Below are positions 8,300 through 17,069 of a stretch of 64,000 nt of DNA, piece by piece. Numbering within the stretch: the first letter of the stretch is position 1; each line of letters starts with the position of its first letter. The position numbers and the translations under genes were made by a program. This DNA is from Microbispora rosea (GTDB lineage Bacteria > Actinomycetota > Actinomycetes > Streptosporangiales > Streptosporangiaceae). A model generated the notes under the pieces. The model saw nothing but the letters and a program-made list of their open reading frames with translations, did not search any database and was not told the DNA's origin. Where the stretch lies: the NCBI RefSeq assembly GCF_900156315.1, contig NZ_FTNI01000017.1, positions 62,001-126,000 of the forward strand, in the 5' to 3' direction.

Positions 8300-9750
8300 C
8301 AGAACTGCTCCGCCAATCCGGCTTCGACCAGGGGATGGGCGCCCCTGCGCACTCCCGGCACCTCGCCGCACAGGCGGGGGGTGGGGAAGACCTTGCCCGG
8401 GTTGGCCAGCCCCCGGGGATCGAACGCGCACCGCACGAGCTGCATGGTGTCGAGGTCGTCGCCGGTGAACATCCGGGGCATGTAGCGGGCCTTGTCCACG
8501 CCGACTCCGTGCTCCCCGGTGATCGACCCGCCGTGCTCGACGCACAGGTCGAGGATGCGCCCGCTGACGGCCTCGGCGCGCTCGGCCTCGCCCGGCACGG
8601 AGTCGTCGAACAGCACGAGGGGATGCAGGTTGCCGTCGCCCGCGTGGAAGACGTTGGCCACCCGGATGCCGTACTCCTCCTGCAGCCGGTCGATCCCCGC
8701 GAGCACGCGTGGCAGCGCGGTCCGCGGCACCACGCCGTCCTGCACGATGTAGGCCGGGCTGATCCGGCCCACGGCGGCGAACGCCGACTTGCGGCCCTTC
8801 CAGATGGCCGCCCGCTCCTCGGCGGAGGCGGCCACCCGGATCTCGAAGGCGCCGCTGTCGCGGCAGATCCGCTCCACGGCCGCGAACTGGTGCTCCACCT
8901 CGGCGCGCGGGCCGTCCAGCTCGACCACCAGTACGGCACCCGCCCCGGCGGGGTAGCGGCAGTGCACGGCGGCCTCGGCCGCCTCGATCGCCAGCGCGTC
9001 CATCATCTCGATCGCGGCGGGCACGACGCCCGCCGCGATGATCGCCGACACGGCGTGCCCGCCGGCCTCGATGCCGGTGAAGGCGGCGAGCAGGGTCGTG
9101 ACCGCCTCGGGCGCCCGCGACAGCCGTACGGTGATCTTGGTGGCGATGCCGAGCGTGCCCTCGGAGCCGATGAACGCGCCGAGCAGGTCGTAGCCGGGGT
9201 CCTGAGCGGACAGCTCCACGATCTCCCCGTCCGGCGTGACGATCTCGGCGGCGAGCACGTGGTTGACCGTGAAGCCGTACTTGAGGCAGTGCGCGCCGCC
9301 CGAGTTCTCCGCCACGTTGCCGCCGATCGAGCAGACCTGCTGGCTGGAGGGGTCGGGGGCGTAGTAGTACCCCTGGCCGCGGACCGCCTCGGTGATCGCC
9401 AGGTTCGTCACCCCGGGCTCCACCACGGCCCGGCGGTTCGGAATGTCGATCTCGACGATCCGCCGCATGCGGGAGGTGACGATCAGCACGCCGTCCGTGC
9501 GGGGGAGGGCGCCGCCCGACAGGCCGGTGCCCGCCCCGCGGGCGACGAACGGCACGCCGTGCTCGCCGCACAGCCGCACCACCGCGGCGATCTGCTCGGC
9601 CCCCTCGGGCAGCACGACCACCCCGGGGGTCGCCCGGTGGTGGGTCAGCCCGTCGCACTCGTAGGTGCGCAGCCGTACGGGGTCGGTGATGACGGCGTCC
9701 GGCGGGAGCACGGCCGCCAGCCGTGCCGTCAGCCGTTCGAGCTCGGACAT
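8299..9750 (-). CDS. glcD: Glycolate oxidase FAD-linked subunit GlcD
   Basis: A 483-aa FAD-linked oxidase. The N-terminal FAD_binding_4 domain shows VARGAGTGLSGGALP and SIGGNVAENSGGAHCLKYG, the typical GlcD/D-lactate dehydrogenase signatures. The C-terminal FAD-oxidase domain contains NVFHAGDGNLHPLVLFD and GEHGVGVDKARYM, the residues that surround the substrate and flavin. It is the catalytic subunit that oxidises glycolate (possibly also D-lactate) to glyoxylate. It lies 24 bp after aceB on the same strand, so glyoxylate made here can be used directly by malate synthase. A stand-alone D-lactate dehydrogenase is the main alternative, but glcE and glcF next door favour GlcD. Confidence 0.93.
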   Translation of the reverse strand: MSELERLTARLAAVLPPDAVITDPVRLRTYECDGLTHHRATPGVVVLPEGAEQIAAVVRLCGEHGVPFVARGAGTGLSGGALPRTDGVLIVTSRMRRIVEIDIPNRRAVVEPGVTNLAITEAVRGQGYYYAPDPSSQQVCSIGGNVAENSGGAHCLKYGFTVNHVLAAEIVTPDGEIVELSAQDPGYDLLGAFIGSEGTLGIATKITVRLSRAPEAVTTLLAAFTGIEAGGHAVSAIIAAGVVPAAIEMMDALAIEAAEAAVHCRYPAGAGAVLVVELDGPRAEVEHQFAAVERICRDSGAFEIRVAASAEERAAIWKGRKSAFAAVGRISPAYIVQDGVVPRTALPRVLAGIDRLQEEYGIRVANVFHAGDGNLHPLVLFDDSVPGEAERAEAVSGRILDLCVEHGGSITGEHGVGVDKARYMPRMFTGDDLDTMQLVRCAFDPRGLANPGKVFPTPRLCGEVPGVRRGAHPLVEAGLAEQF

Positions 9751-9774
9751 CGGCTCCCGCTTCCCCTCACATCG

Positions 9775-11364
9775 TCACGGCATCCGTTCGTACGCCGGAA
9801 GCGTAAGGAACTCCGCGAAGTCGTCGTCAAGAGCGACCTCCTTGAACAGCGCCGTGGCCTGCGCGTAGAGCTTCTCGTCGTAGCCCGGCCCGGCGGCGAT
9901 CCCGGCCAGCTCCTCCTCGATGATCCGCTCGACGAGCTCCCGTGTCACCACCGCGCCGGTGTCGGCCAGCGTGATGTCGTTGTGGATCCACTGCCAGACC
10001 TGCGAGCGGGAGATCTCCGCGGTCGCGGCGTCCTCCATCAGGTTGTGGATCGCCGCGGCGCCGTTGCCGCCCATCCAGGCCGCCAGGTAGCGCAGGCCGA
10101 CGTCCACGTTGCTGCGCAGCCCGGCCTCGGTGATCTCGCCCGGGGTCTTGGACACCGACAGCAGGTCCTCGGCCGTGACGTTGACGTCCTCACGCTGCCG
10201 GTCGAGCTGGTTGGGCCGGTCGCCGAGCACGCCGTCGAACACCTCGCGGCAGATCGGCACGAGGTCGGGGTGGGCCACCCAGGAGCCGTCGAAGCCGTCG
10301 CCGGACTCGCGGGTCTTGTCGGCCCGCACCTTCTCCAGCGCGACCTTGTTGACCTCGGGGTCGCGGCGGGAGGGGATGAAGGCCGCCATGCCGCCGATCG
10401 CGTGCGCGCCGCGCTTGTGACAGGTGCGCACCAGCAGTTCGGTGTAGGCCCGCATGAACGGCGCGGTCATCGTCACCGCGTTGCGCTCGGGCAGCAGGAA
10501 CTCCCGCCCCCGGGTGCGGAACTTCTTGATGACGCTGAACAGGTAGTCCCAGCGGCCGGCGTTGAGCCCCGCGGAGTGCTCGCGCAGCTCGTAGAGGATC
10601 TCCTCCATCTCGAACGCGGCCGGGTAGGTCTCGATGAGCACGGTCGCCCGGATCGTCCCCCGGGGGACGCCGAGCAGTTCCTGGGCCCGGACGAACACGT
10701 CGTTCCAGAGCCGCGCCTCCAGGTGCGACTCCATCTTCGGCAGGTAGAAGTACGGCCCGCGGCCCTTGCCGATCTGCCGCTTGGCGCAGTGGAAGAAGTA
10801 GAGGCCGAAGTCGAGCAGCGACGCCGACATGCGCGCGCCGTCCACCAGGATGTGCTTCTCCGGCAGGTGCCAGCCGCGCGGGCGGACCACGATCGTGGCC
10901 AGCTCCTCGTCCGGCCGCAGCGCGTACGTCTTGCCGCCGGCCTCGAAGTCGATCGCACGGTCGAGCGCGTCGCGCAGGTTGAGCTGCCCGTTGATCGTGT
11001 TCTCCCAGGTCGGCGAGTTGGCGTCCTCGAAGTCGGCCAGCCAGACCTTGGCACCGGAGTTGAGCGCGTTGATCGTCATCTTGCGGTCGACAGGACCGGT
11101 GATCTCGACCCGGCGGTCCTCCAGCCCCGGAGCGGGCGGGGCGACCCGCCACTCGGACTCGCGGACGTGGGCGGTCTCGGGAAGGAAATCGAGCATGCCG
11201 CCCGCGGACAGGTCCTCCTGCCGCGCCTGACGCGCGGCGAGCAGTTCTCTGCGCCTGGGGTCGAACTCGCGCTGCAAGGTGGCCACGAAGCCGAGGGCCT
11301 CGGGAGTGAGGATCTCGTCGAACCGGTCCAGCAGGGGGCCCTTGATCTCGACGTCTTCCGTCAT
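9775..11364 (-). CDS. aceB: Malate synthase A
   Basis: A 529-aa protein of the usual malate synthase A length, starting at ATG 11364 behind GGAAGGTGGAAA. It condenses glyoxylate with acetyl-CoA to malate. Family motifs are clear: [11 protein letters not shown] and, in the catalytic barrel, [19 protein letters not shown] with [12 protein letters not shown]; the C-terminal [26 protein letters not shown] segment carries the family helical plug. No isocitrate lyase gene is next to it. The partner genes glcDEF immediately downstream point to glyoxylate arising from glycolate (or purine breakdown) rather than only from the glyoxylate shunt. Confidence 0.96.
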   Translation of the reverse strand: MTEDVEIKGPLLDRFDEILTPEALGFVATLQREFDPRRRELLAARQARQEDLSAGGMLDFLPETAHVRESEWRVAPPAPGLEDRRVEITGPVDRKMTINALNSGAKVWLADFEDANSPTWENTINGQLNLRDALDRAIDFEAGGKTYALRPDEELATIVVRPRGWHLPEKHILVDGARMSASLLDFGLYFFHCAKRQIGKGRGPYFYLPKMESHLEARLWNDVFVRAQELLGVPRGTIRATVLIETYPAAFEMEEILYELREHSAGLNAGRWDYLFSVIKKFRTRGREFLLPERNAVTMTAPFMRAYTELLVRTCHKRGAHAIGGMAAFIPSRRDPEVNKVALEKVRADKTRESGDGFDGSWVAHPDLVPICREVFDGVLGDRPNQLDRQREDVNVTAEDLLSVSKTPGEITEAGLRSNVDVGLRYLAAWMGGNGAAAIHNLMEDAATAEISRSQVWQWIHNDITLADTGAVVTRELVERIIEEELAGIAAGPGYDEKLYAQATALFKEVALDDDFAEFLTLPAYERMP

Positions 11365-11365
11365 T

Positions 11366-11401
11366 TTCCACCTTCCGGAAAAATAGTTCTGAATCGTGGA
11401 A
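11366..11401. promoter_or_regulatory. Candidate operator/promoter region in front of aceB
   Basis: On the plus strand TTCCAC (11366-11371) is mirrored by GTGGAA (11396-11401), and a small palindrome TTCCGGAA lies between them. One arm overlaps the aceB ribosome-binding site, so a protein bound here would block expression. A role for the operon's own IclR-type regulator is inferred; no consensus was tested. Confidence 0.35.
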
Positions 11402-11510
11402 TCGACGCTACTTCAGGAGGCGGCCGGGGGTCAACGCAAGGGGTTCCTCAGGGGCCGGTCCGGGGATTCCCCGATGAGAGACGCGGCACGCATGGCCGAA
11501 GATCGGGGGC

Positions 11511-12191
11511 ATGAGACACAAGACGATGGCCGTCGCGGGGGCCGTTCTGGGCATGAGCCTCGTCGCCACGGCCTGCGACGTGCGGATCGGCTTCGGCGGG
11601 CAGGAGGCCGTGGAGTCCTACAACGTGACGGACAAGGTGACCGTGCTCGACGCCCGCACCGGGTCGGGCGACGTCGTGGTAAACGAGAGCGACAGGTCCG
11701 GCGTGCACGTCACTGAGACCCTGCACTGGCGCGGGGACAAGCCCGCGAACGGCCATTCCGTCGACGGTGACACGCTCACGCTGGCGTACAAGTGCGGCAA
11801 CTGCTCGGTGGACTACGAGGTGGAGGTGCCGCGCGGGCTCACCATGAAGATCGACAGCGGGTCGGGAGACATCACGCTGCGCGACCTGACCGGCCAGGTG
11901 AACGCATCCACCGGCTCGGGCGACGTCGACGCGCGGGGGCTCGCCGCCACGCAGGTCAACACCCGCACGGGCTCGGGGGACATCACGCTCAGGTTCTCGG
12001 CCGTCCCTGCCGACGTGCAGGCCGTGACCGGATCGGGCGACGGCCGGCTCTGGCTGCCGAACGGCGCCTACAACGTGAACGCGTCGACGGGGACCGGCAA
12101 CCGCAAGATCGAGGTCCTGGACGACGACTCGGCGCCGCACCTGATCACGGTCAGGACCGGATCGGGCGACGCCGAGGTGCACAAGCTGTGA
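11511..12191 (+). CDS. DUF4097-type beta-solenoid lipoprotein (copy 1)
   Basis: A 226-aa exported protein. Residues 1-22 are a signal peptide ending in the lipobox LVATAC, with Cys22 the predicted lipid-modified residue. The mature part is built of repeated T-G-S-G-D turns about 20-25 residues apart (RTGSGDVVV, DSGSGDITL, STGSGDVDA, RTGSGDITL, VTGSGDGRL, RTGSGDAEV), as expected for the beta-helix of DUF4097 (putative adhesin/auto-transporter-like) proteins. It also contains VTETLHW and KCGNCSVDYEVEVP blocks that recur in the paralogue at 29.3-30.0 kb. The function is unknown. It is convergent with the downstream flavoprotein gene, only a few bases apart. Confidence 0.82.
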   Translation: MRHKTMAVAGAVLGMSLVATACDVRIGFGGQEAVESYNVTDKVTVLDARTGSGDVVVNESDRSGVHVTETLHWRGDKPANGHSVDGDTLTLAYKCGNCSVDYEVEVPRGLTMKIDSGSGDITLRDLTGQVNASTGSGDVDARGLAATQVNTRTGSGDITLRFSAVPADVQAVTGSGDGRLWLPNGAYNVNASTGTGNRKIEVLDDDSAPHLITVRTGSGDAEVHKL

Positions 12192-12197
12192 TCGCCG

Positions 12198-13550
12198 TCA
12201 GGCGAGCACCGGCTGGTTGGAACGGAAGACGCCGTCGGGGTCGCGCCGGCGCTTGATCTCGCGCAGCCGGGCCAGCGTGTCCGCGTCGAACGCGGAGGCG
12301 GCCGTCTCGCCGCCGTTCAGGTAGGTGAACGGCTTGCGCCCGGTCGTGTGCGGCGCCATCGCCCCGGCGATCTCCGCCATCCGCGCGGTGACCGCCTGCC
12401 CGCCCTCCGGCGACATGACCGGCCCGATCATGCCCAGCAGGTACGGCTCGTCGATGTGCCCGCACGCCCCGCCGCCGTCGGCGGGCCGGCTCAGCGCGCC
12501 GCCCAGGTGGCGCACCTGCACCGTGCCCAAGGGGGCGACGCCGTCCACGGCCGCGAGCAGATCGTCCGCCACGGCGTCGCCGAGCCCGGTCAGCAGTTCG
12601 GCGCGGCCCGCGCCGGGCACCGGCTGCGTCGGCTCGGCGCAGATGCCGCCCAGGGCCTCCAGGGGCATCGCCGCGCGTCTGTCGCTCAGCACGCCGGGGA
12701 TGTCCTCGAACCGCCGCAGCAGGTCGCGCCCCTCCTCCTCGCCGCCCAGGAACGTCGAGTCCACCGCGACCGCGGAGAGCCCGCGCAGCGGCTCGGGCAC
12801 CTGGGGCGCCGGCGGGAACTTCACCATCGCGAACCAGACGGTCAGCTCCGCGGGCGCCGCCGCGGTCACCTCGCGGTAGGCGGCGAGCACGTCGGGCGTC
12901 CGCTCGGCGGGCCACAGCATGCGCCCGCCGTACAGCAGCGGCGCCGGGTGCAGGTCCAGCTCCACCGCCGTCACCAGTGCGAAGTCGCCCCCGCCGCCGC
13001 GTAGCGCCCAGAACAGGTCGGGGTCGGAGCCGGCCGTGACGCGGGCCTGTACGCCGTCGGCGCCGACCACCTCGAAGGCGCGTACGGCGCCGGCCGCCCA
13101 GCCGTGCCTGCGGGCGAACCACCCGAGCCCGCCGCCCAGGGTGTAGCCGGTGACGCTGACGACGGGAGAGCCGCCGGGCAGGCCGGTGAGCCCGTGCTTG
13201 CCGGTCGCCGTCAGCAGCTCGCCCCACTGCACACCGGCCTCGACGCGAGCGGTCCGCCGCTCCGGCAGGACCTCCACGCCGCGCAACCGCCCGGTGCGCA
13301 GCAGGATCGTCCCGTCGAGGCGGGTCGTGGCGCCGTGCCCGCTCGGCTGCACCGCGACGGAGAGGCCGGCCAGCCTCGCACAGCGGACCGCGGCGGCGGC
13401 GTCGGCCGCGTCCTCGACCTCCACGACCGCGGCCACCCGCTGGTCGACCGCCCGGTTCCACGGCAGTCGCGCGGCCTCGAAGCCGTCGTCGCCGGGGACG
13501 AGGACCTGCCCGCGTACCGCACGGCGAAGGTCGGTTCCCAGGGTTGTCAC
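12198..13550 (-). CDS. FAD-binding oxidoreductase with berberine-bridge (BBE) C-terminus
   Basis: A 450-aa protein from a GTG at 13550, chosen because AGGAGG lies 5 bases upstream; the longer frame would begin inside non-coding sequence. The VAO-type FAD domain has VQPSGHGATTRLDGT (the His is in the position that is covalently flavinylated in this family), VTGYTLGGGLGWFARRHGWAAG and LRGGGGDFALVTAVE. The C-terminal IKRRRDPDGVFRSNQPV is the BBE motif. Such enzymes oxidise sugars or secondary metabolites with oxygen; the substrate is unknown and no biosynthetic neighbours help. An inverted repeat 70 bp upstream may be its operator. Confidence 0.88.
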   Translation of the reverse strand: MTTLGTDLRRAVRGQVLVPGDDGFEAARLPWNRAVDQRVAAVVEVEDAADAAAAVRCARLAGLSVAVQPSGHGATTRLDGTILLRTGRLRGVEVLPERRTARVEAGVQWGELLTATGKHGLTGLPGGSPVVSVTGYTLGGGLGWFARRHGWAAGAVRAFEVVGADGVQARVTAGSDPDLFWALRGGGGDFALVTAVELDLHPAPLLYGGRMLWPAERTPDVLAAYREVTAAAPAELTVWFAMVKFPPAPQVPEPLRGLSAVAVDSTFLGGEEEGRDLLRRFEDIPGVLSDRRAAMPLEALGGICAEPTQPVPGAGRAELLTGLGDAVADDLLAAVDGVAPLGTVQVRHLGGALSRPADGGGACGHIDEPYLLGMIGPVMSPEGGQAVTARMAEIAGAMAPHTTGRKPFTYLNGGETAASAFDADTLARLREIKRRRDPDGVFRSNQPVLA

Positions 13551-13618
13551 GCTCTCCTCCTGCTGCCTCCGGCGGCGCCGGACGGCCCCGCTCGTGATCA
13601 ACCCTGCTACATCCCGTC

Positions 13619-13640
13619 TGCCGATGATTGGTAATCGGCA
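13619..13640. promoter_or_regulatory. Inverted repeat TGCCGAT-N8-ATCGGCA
   Basis: Perfect 7-bp arms (13619-13625 and 13634-13640) separated by 8 bases, about 70 bp upstream of the flavoprotein GTG at 13550. The size and position suit a TetR/MarR-type dimer site. The rest of the 13551-13893 gap shows no convincing gene and must hold the divergent promoters of this gene and hflX. Confidence 0.45.
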
Positions 13641-13893
13641 CGGAAAGGTCCTGTCCCACAGGAATCCGAATTCCTGGACATGCATGGCGATGGATCTTCT
13701 CCTGCACTACGCGCCCCGGGCCCACGAGATCCATTTACGCCTGGAGCTGGACCACTGCGGGCCGGTGTGCCCGGCTCATGGCAGAACTGGGCGCATAAGA
13801 GAGTGCGTACGTCCCGGGGGTCGTGTCACCATCGACGGGAGGCATCCGGGGCCGGGAAGGCATCGGGGTGTCCGACTGTTCTGTCTAGTAGAG

Positions 13894-15306
13894 ATGACAT
13901 ATATGCGAAACGAGCCCGAAGACCTTGCCGTGGGCGATTACGAACTGGAAGAGCGCCAGGCGCTCCGCCGCGTAGCGGGTCTGTCGACAGAGCTCGAAGA
14001 CATCACCGAAGTCGAGTACCGGCAGCTGCGGCTGGAGCGGGTCGTCCTGGTCGGCGTCTGGGCGGGCGGCACCGCGCTGGACGCGGAGAACTCGCTGCAG
14101 GAGCTGAAGCTGCTGGCCGAAACCGCCGGATCGCAGGTGCTGGAGGGCCTTATCCAGCGTCGCGACCGGCCCGACCCCGCCACCTACATCGGATCGGGCA
14201 AGGCGATCGAGCTGCGGGACATCGTGGCCGCCAGCGGCGCCGACACCGTGATCTGCGACGGCGAGCTGACCCCCGGCCAGCTCCGCCAGCTCGAAGAGAT
14301 CGTGAAGGTCAAGGTCATCGACCGGACCGCGCTGATCCTCGACATCTTCGCTCAGCACGCCAAGAGCCGCGAGGGCAAGGCGCAGGTCGAGCTGGCGCAG
14401 CTGCAGTACCTGCTGCCGCGCCTGCGAGGCTGGGGTGGCAACCTGTCCCGCCAGGTCGGCGGTCGCGCCGCCGGCGGCGTCGGCATCGGCGGCCGCGGCC
14501 CCGGTGAGACCAAGATCGAGCTGGACCGGCGGCGGATCCGCGAGCGGATGGCCAAGCTGCGGCGGCAGATCAAGGAGATGTCGACCGCGCGGCAGACCAT
14601 GCGGCACCGGCGGCAGGCCCGCGAGGTGCCGGCCGTGGCGATCGCCGGTTACACCAACGCCGGCAAGTCGTCGCTGCTCAACCGGCTGACCGGCGCCGGT
14701 GTGCTGGTCGAGGACGCGCTGTTCGCGACCCTCGACCCCACGGTGCGCAGGGCCCGCACGCCCGAGGGCCGGCTGTTCACGCTGGCCGACACGGTCGGTT
14801 TCGTACGGCACCTGCCCCACCAGCTCGTCGAGGCGTTCCGCTCGACGCTGGAGGAGGTGGCCGACGCCGACCTGATCCTCCACGTGGTGGACGGGTCGCA
14901 CGCCGACCCCGAGTCGCAGATCGCGGCCGTCCGCGAGGTGCTGGCCGAGATCGAGGGCGCGCGGGACATCCCGGAGATCGTGGTCGTCAACAAGGCCGAC
15001 GCCGCCGACCCCGTCGTGCTGACCCGGCTGACGATGAAGGAGCGGCACAGCGTCGTCGTCTCCGCCCGCACCGGGGCCGGGATCGGCGAGCTGATGTCCA
15101 TGATCGAGCGGGAGCTGCCCCGCCTCGACCACGAGGTCAGGGTGCTGGTGCCGTACGACAGGGGCGACCTGATCGCGCGGGCGCACAGCGAGGGCGAGGT
15201 CCTGTCGCTGGAGCACACCGGTGACGGCACGGTCCTGCACGCCCGGGTCTTCGCCGGCCTGTACGCGGAGCTGGACCGGGTGGCGAAGCCCGTCGAGACC
15301 GTCTGA
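13894..15306 (+). CDS. hflX: GTPase HflX
   Basis: A 470-aa protein. ATG 13894 is used; ATG 13903, with a better spaced GAG upstream, is equally possible, while the open frame further upstream looks non-coding. The N-terminal HflX domain contains TYIGSGKAIEL and the linker DRTALILDIFAQHAKSREGK with QLQYLLPRL; the glycine-rich loop RGPGETKIELDRRRI follows. The G domain has the P-loop GYTNAGKSS, DTVGFVRHLPH (G3) and VVNKAD (G4). HflX binds the 50S subunit/70S ribosome and rescues or splits stalled or heat-damaged ribosomes. A strong hairpin terminator follows directly. Confidence 0.95.
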   Translation: MTYMRNEPEDLAVGDYELEERQALRRVAGLSTELEDITEVEYRQLRLERVVLVGVWAGGTALDAENSLQELKLLAETAGSQVLEGLIQRRDRPDPATYIGSGKAIELRDIVAASGADTVICDGELTPGQLRQLEEIVKVKVIDRTALILDIFAQHAKSREGKAQVELAQLQYLLPRLRGWGGNLSRQVGGRAAGGVGIGGRGPGETKIELDRRRIRERMAKLRRQIKEMSTARQTMRHRRQAREVPAVAIAGYTNAGKSSLLNRLTGAGVLVEDALFATLDPTVRRARTPEGRLFTLADTVGFVRHLPHQLVEAFRSTLEEVADADLILHVVDGSHADPESQIAAVREVLAEIEGARDIPEIVVVNKADAADPVVLTRLTMKERHSVVVSARTGAGIGELMSMIERELPRLDHEVRVLVPYDRGDLIARAHSEGEVLSLEHTGDGTVLHARVFAGLYAELDRVAKPVETV

Positions 15307-15316
15307 CGCCTCTCAT

Positions 15317-15351
15317 CGGCGGGCCGCCTTCCGCGTGTCGGTGGCCCGCCG
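15317..15351 (+). terminator. Hairpin terminator after hflX
   Basis: A 12-bp stem (15317-15328 pairing with 15340-15351, one G-U pair) with an 11-base loop, 11 bp after the hflX stop codon. There is no clear T-run, as is common for terminators in very high-G+C actinobacteria. Confidence 0.75.
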
Positions 15352-15669
15352 GCGGTTGCCCTTGCTACGATAAGGAAAGCCTAATGGGACCTTATGGCGT
15401 GGGTAACAACATGACACCAGGCAGTGCGGTCACCCTTTCCAAGGCGTTCGCGGACATGGGATCGGTCTCGTCGATCCTGATCTCGCCGCAGCGTGTGAGA
15501 CGACTGATGCGTCGCGATGCACATGAGACCGGCGTACGTTTCTGTCGCTAACCCTGTACATCAAGCCCACCCGTGAAATACCGTAACTGAACTGAATCGC
15601 CCGGGTTCGAGATCCCGGCGGTAGTGTCATCGCACAACATCGGTGCGCGATGAGGCAGGAGACCCCCCA
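15352..15669. other. Intergenic region between hflX and the hutI leader
   Basis: A stretch of 318 bp with slightly lower G+C than its flanks. It holds one possible 46-codon frame (ATG 15411 to TAA 15551, MTPGSAVTLSKAF start) with mixed codon use and no good ribosome-binding site, so I do not call it a gene. TAAGG at 15371 and CCTTA at 15390 form a loose dyad. The promoter of the hutI transcript should lie in the distal part (15560-15650). Confidence 0.4.
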
Positions 15670-15762
15670 ATGACGTCCGGACACGAAGCGGACCCGGCGG
15701 GCCAGGCGCCCGCAAGCGGGGGCCGTACGTCGTCCCGGGGTGTTTGGCAGGTGGTCCGATGA
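15670..15762 (+). CDS. Possible 30-aa leader ORF overlapping hutI-like gene
   Basis: ATG 15670 lies about 12 bases after GCAGGAG and the frame runs 30 codons (MTSGHEADPAGQAP start) to a TGA at 15760-15762, which overlaps the amidohydrolase ATG (15759) as ATGA. Composition is Gly/Ser/Arg rich, without signal peptide or membrane span. The tight start/stop overlap suggests translational coupling of the next gene rather than an independent function. It contains no run of histidines, so it is not a classical His attenuator. It may be fortuitous. Confidence 0.4.
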   Translation: MTSGHEADPAGQAPASGGRTSSRGVWQVVR

Positions 15763-16967
15763 CCGTTCGCCTTCTCACCAACATCGGCCGGCTCTGGACC
15801 GGGCACGATGTGTGCAGCAACGCCGCGATCCTGGTGCACAACGACCGGATCGCGTGGGTCGGCCGTGCCGCCGACCTCCCGCAGAGCGTTCCCGGCGTCG
15901 TCGACGACATCGTCGACGTCGACCACGTGGAGAACCTCGGCGGTGCGCTCGTCACGCCCGGCCTCATCGACGCGCACACCCACCCCGTGTACGCCGGCAA
16001 CCGCTATGCGGAGATGGCGATGCGCTCCGGCGGGTCCAGCGCCTCGGCCATCGCGGCGGCGGGTGGCGGCATCGGCTCGACCGTCACCGTGACACGAGGC
16101 ACCGACCCCTGGACGCTGTGCAACGGGGTCCGCGAGCGGCTGCGCGAGTGGCTGCTCGGCGGCACCACGACCGTCGAGGCCAAGACCGGCTACCACCTGA
16201 CCCGCGACGGCGAACTGGCCGACGTGCGGCTGCTGCGCGAGCTCGAGAAAGAGCCGATGATGCCGCGGGTCCACGTCACGTTCATGGCCGCCCACGTGGT
16301 GCCGCCGGAATACTTCGGCCGCCAGCGCGACTACGTCGAGGCCGTGGCCTCCTGGTGCGCGGACGCCGCGGGCGCCGGGGCCGACAGCGTGGACGTCTAC
16401 TGCGACGACGGCCACTTCACCGCAGAGGAGGCCCGCTGGGTGCTGGCCTCCGGCCGCAACGTCGGGCTGCTGCCGCGCATCCACGCGGGCGCCTACAACC
16501 GGCGCGGCGCCGTCCAGCTCGCGGCCGAGATGGGCTGCGCCTCCGCCGACCTGCTCCACCACGCCTCGGACGAGGACGTCGCCCTGATGGCGAGATACGG
16601 CGTGCCCGCCGTCGTCTGCCCGGGCGCGGCCCTGCAGGTGGGCCACCTCCCGCCGGTGCGCCGGTTGCTGGCCCAGGGCGTCCCGATCGCGCTCGGCAGC
16701 GACCACAACCCCGGCCACTGCGGCATCACCTCGATGTCCCTGGTCATCAGCCTCGCGGTGGCGGCGTTCGGGATGAGCGTCGGAGACGCCCTGCGGGCCG
16801 CCACGCTGGGCGGCGCCCAGGTTCTCGGCGCTCCCGACCGCGGCATCCTCGCTCCCGGTCGCCTGGCCGACATCGTCCAGTGGGACGCCGACCACGAGGG
16901 CGCGTTCGCCTGGTCGTTCGGCCTCAAGCCGCGTCGTGTCTGGCGGGGCGGCGTACCGGTCCAGTGA
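15759..16967 (+). CDS. hutI: Imidazolonepropionase-type amidohydrolase (HutI-like)
   Basis: A 402-aa enzyme; ATG 15759 has AGGTGG five bases upstream and overlaps the stop of a short leader frame. The amidohydrolase metal site begins with DAHTHPVYAGNR, then EAKTGYHL (the E-x-K-S/T-G-Y-G loop of HutI), MAAHVVPPEYFGR, HAGAYNRRGA and GSDHNPGHC near the end. These match imidazolonepropionase, which opens the ring of 4-imidazolone-5-propionate in histidine breakdown. No other hut gene is in the window, so a related cyclic amidohydrolase cannot be excluded. Confidence 0.75.
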   Translation: MTVRLLTNIGRLWTGHDVCSNAAILVHNDRIAWVGRAADLPQSVPGVVDDIVDVDHVENLGGALVTPGLIDAHTHPVYAGNRYAEMAMRSGGSSASAIAAAGGGIGSTVTVTRGTDPWTLCNGVRERLREWLLGGTTTVEAKTGYHLTRDGELADVRLLRELEKEPMMPRVHVTFMAAHVVPPEYFGRQRDYVEAVASWCADAAGAGADSVDVYCDDGHFTAEEARWVLASGRNVGLLPRIHAGAYNRRGAVQLAAEMGCASADLLHHASDEDVALMARYGVPAVVCPGAALQVGHLPPVRRLLAQGVPIALGSDHNPGHCGITSMSLVISLAVAAFGMSVGDALRAATLGGAQVLGAPDRGILAPGRLADIVQWDADHEGAFAWSFGLKPRRVWRGGVPVQ

Positions 16968-17069
16968 CGGCCCGGACCGTCGGCCCGGACCATCGACCCG
17001 GGCCATCGGCTCGGCCCTGAAGGTTCACGAAAGGGTTGCCGGGCGATCACCCGCGGGTAATCTCGCGTT

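Noticed and set aside
7013..9658. A very long minus-strand open frame that starts inside glcD and continues into glcE
   Set aside because: Its first part is an Arg/Gly-rich out-of-frame translation of glcD; only the part from 8299 is the real GlcE. High G+C keeps alternative frames open.
8335..11514. Long plus-strand frame of over 1,000 codons opposite glcD and aceB
   Set aside because: Antisense to genes with clear homology, Ala/Arg/Gly-rich text and no ribosome-binding site.
13150..13893. 5' extension of the hflX frame by about 248 codons
   Set aside because: It overlaps the flavoprotein gene in antisense and lacks similarity to HflX, which begins near 13894.
15411..15551. 46-codon ORF upstream of hutI and a TTAGG/CCTTA dyad near 15371 like an iron box
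   Set aside because: Mixed codon use, no good ribosome-binding site, and the dyad matches the DtxR/IdeR consensus only in part.
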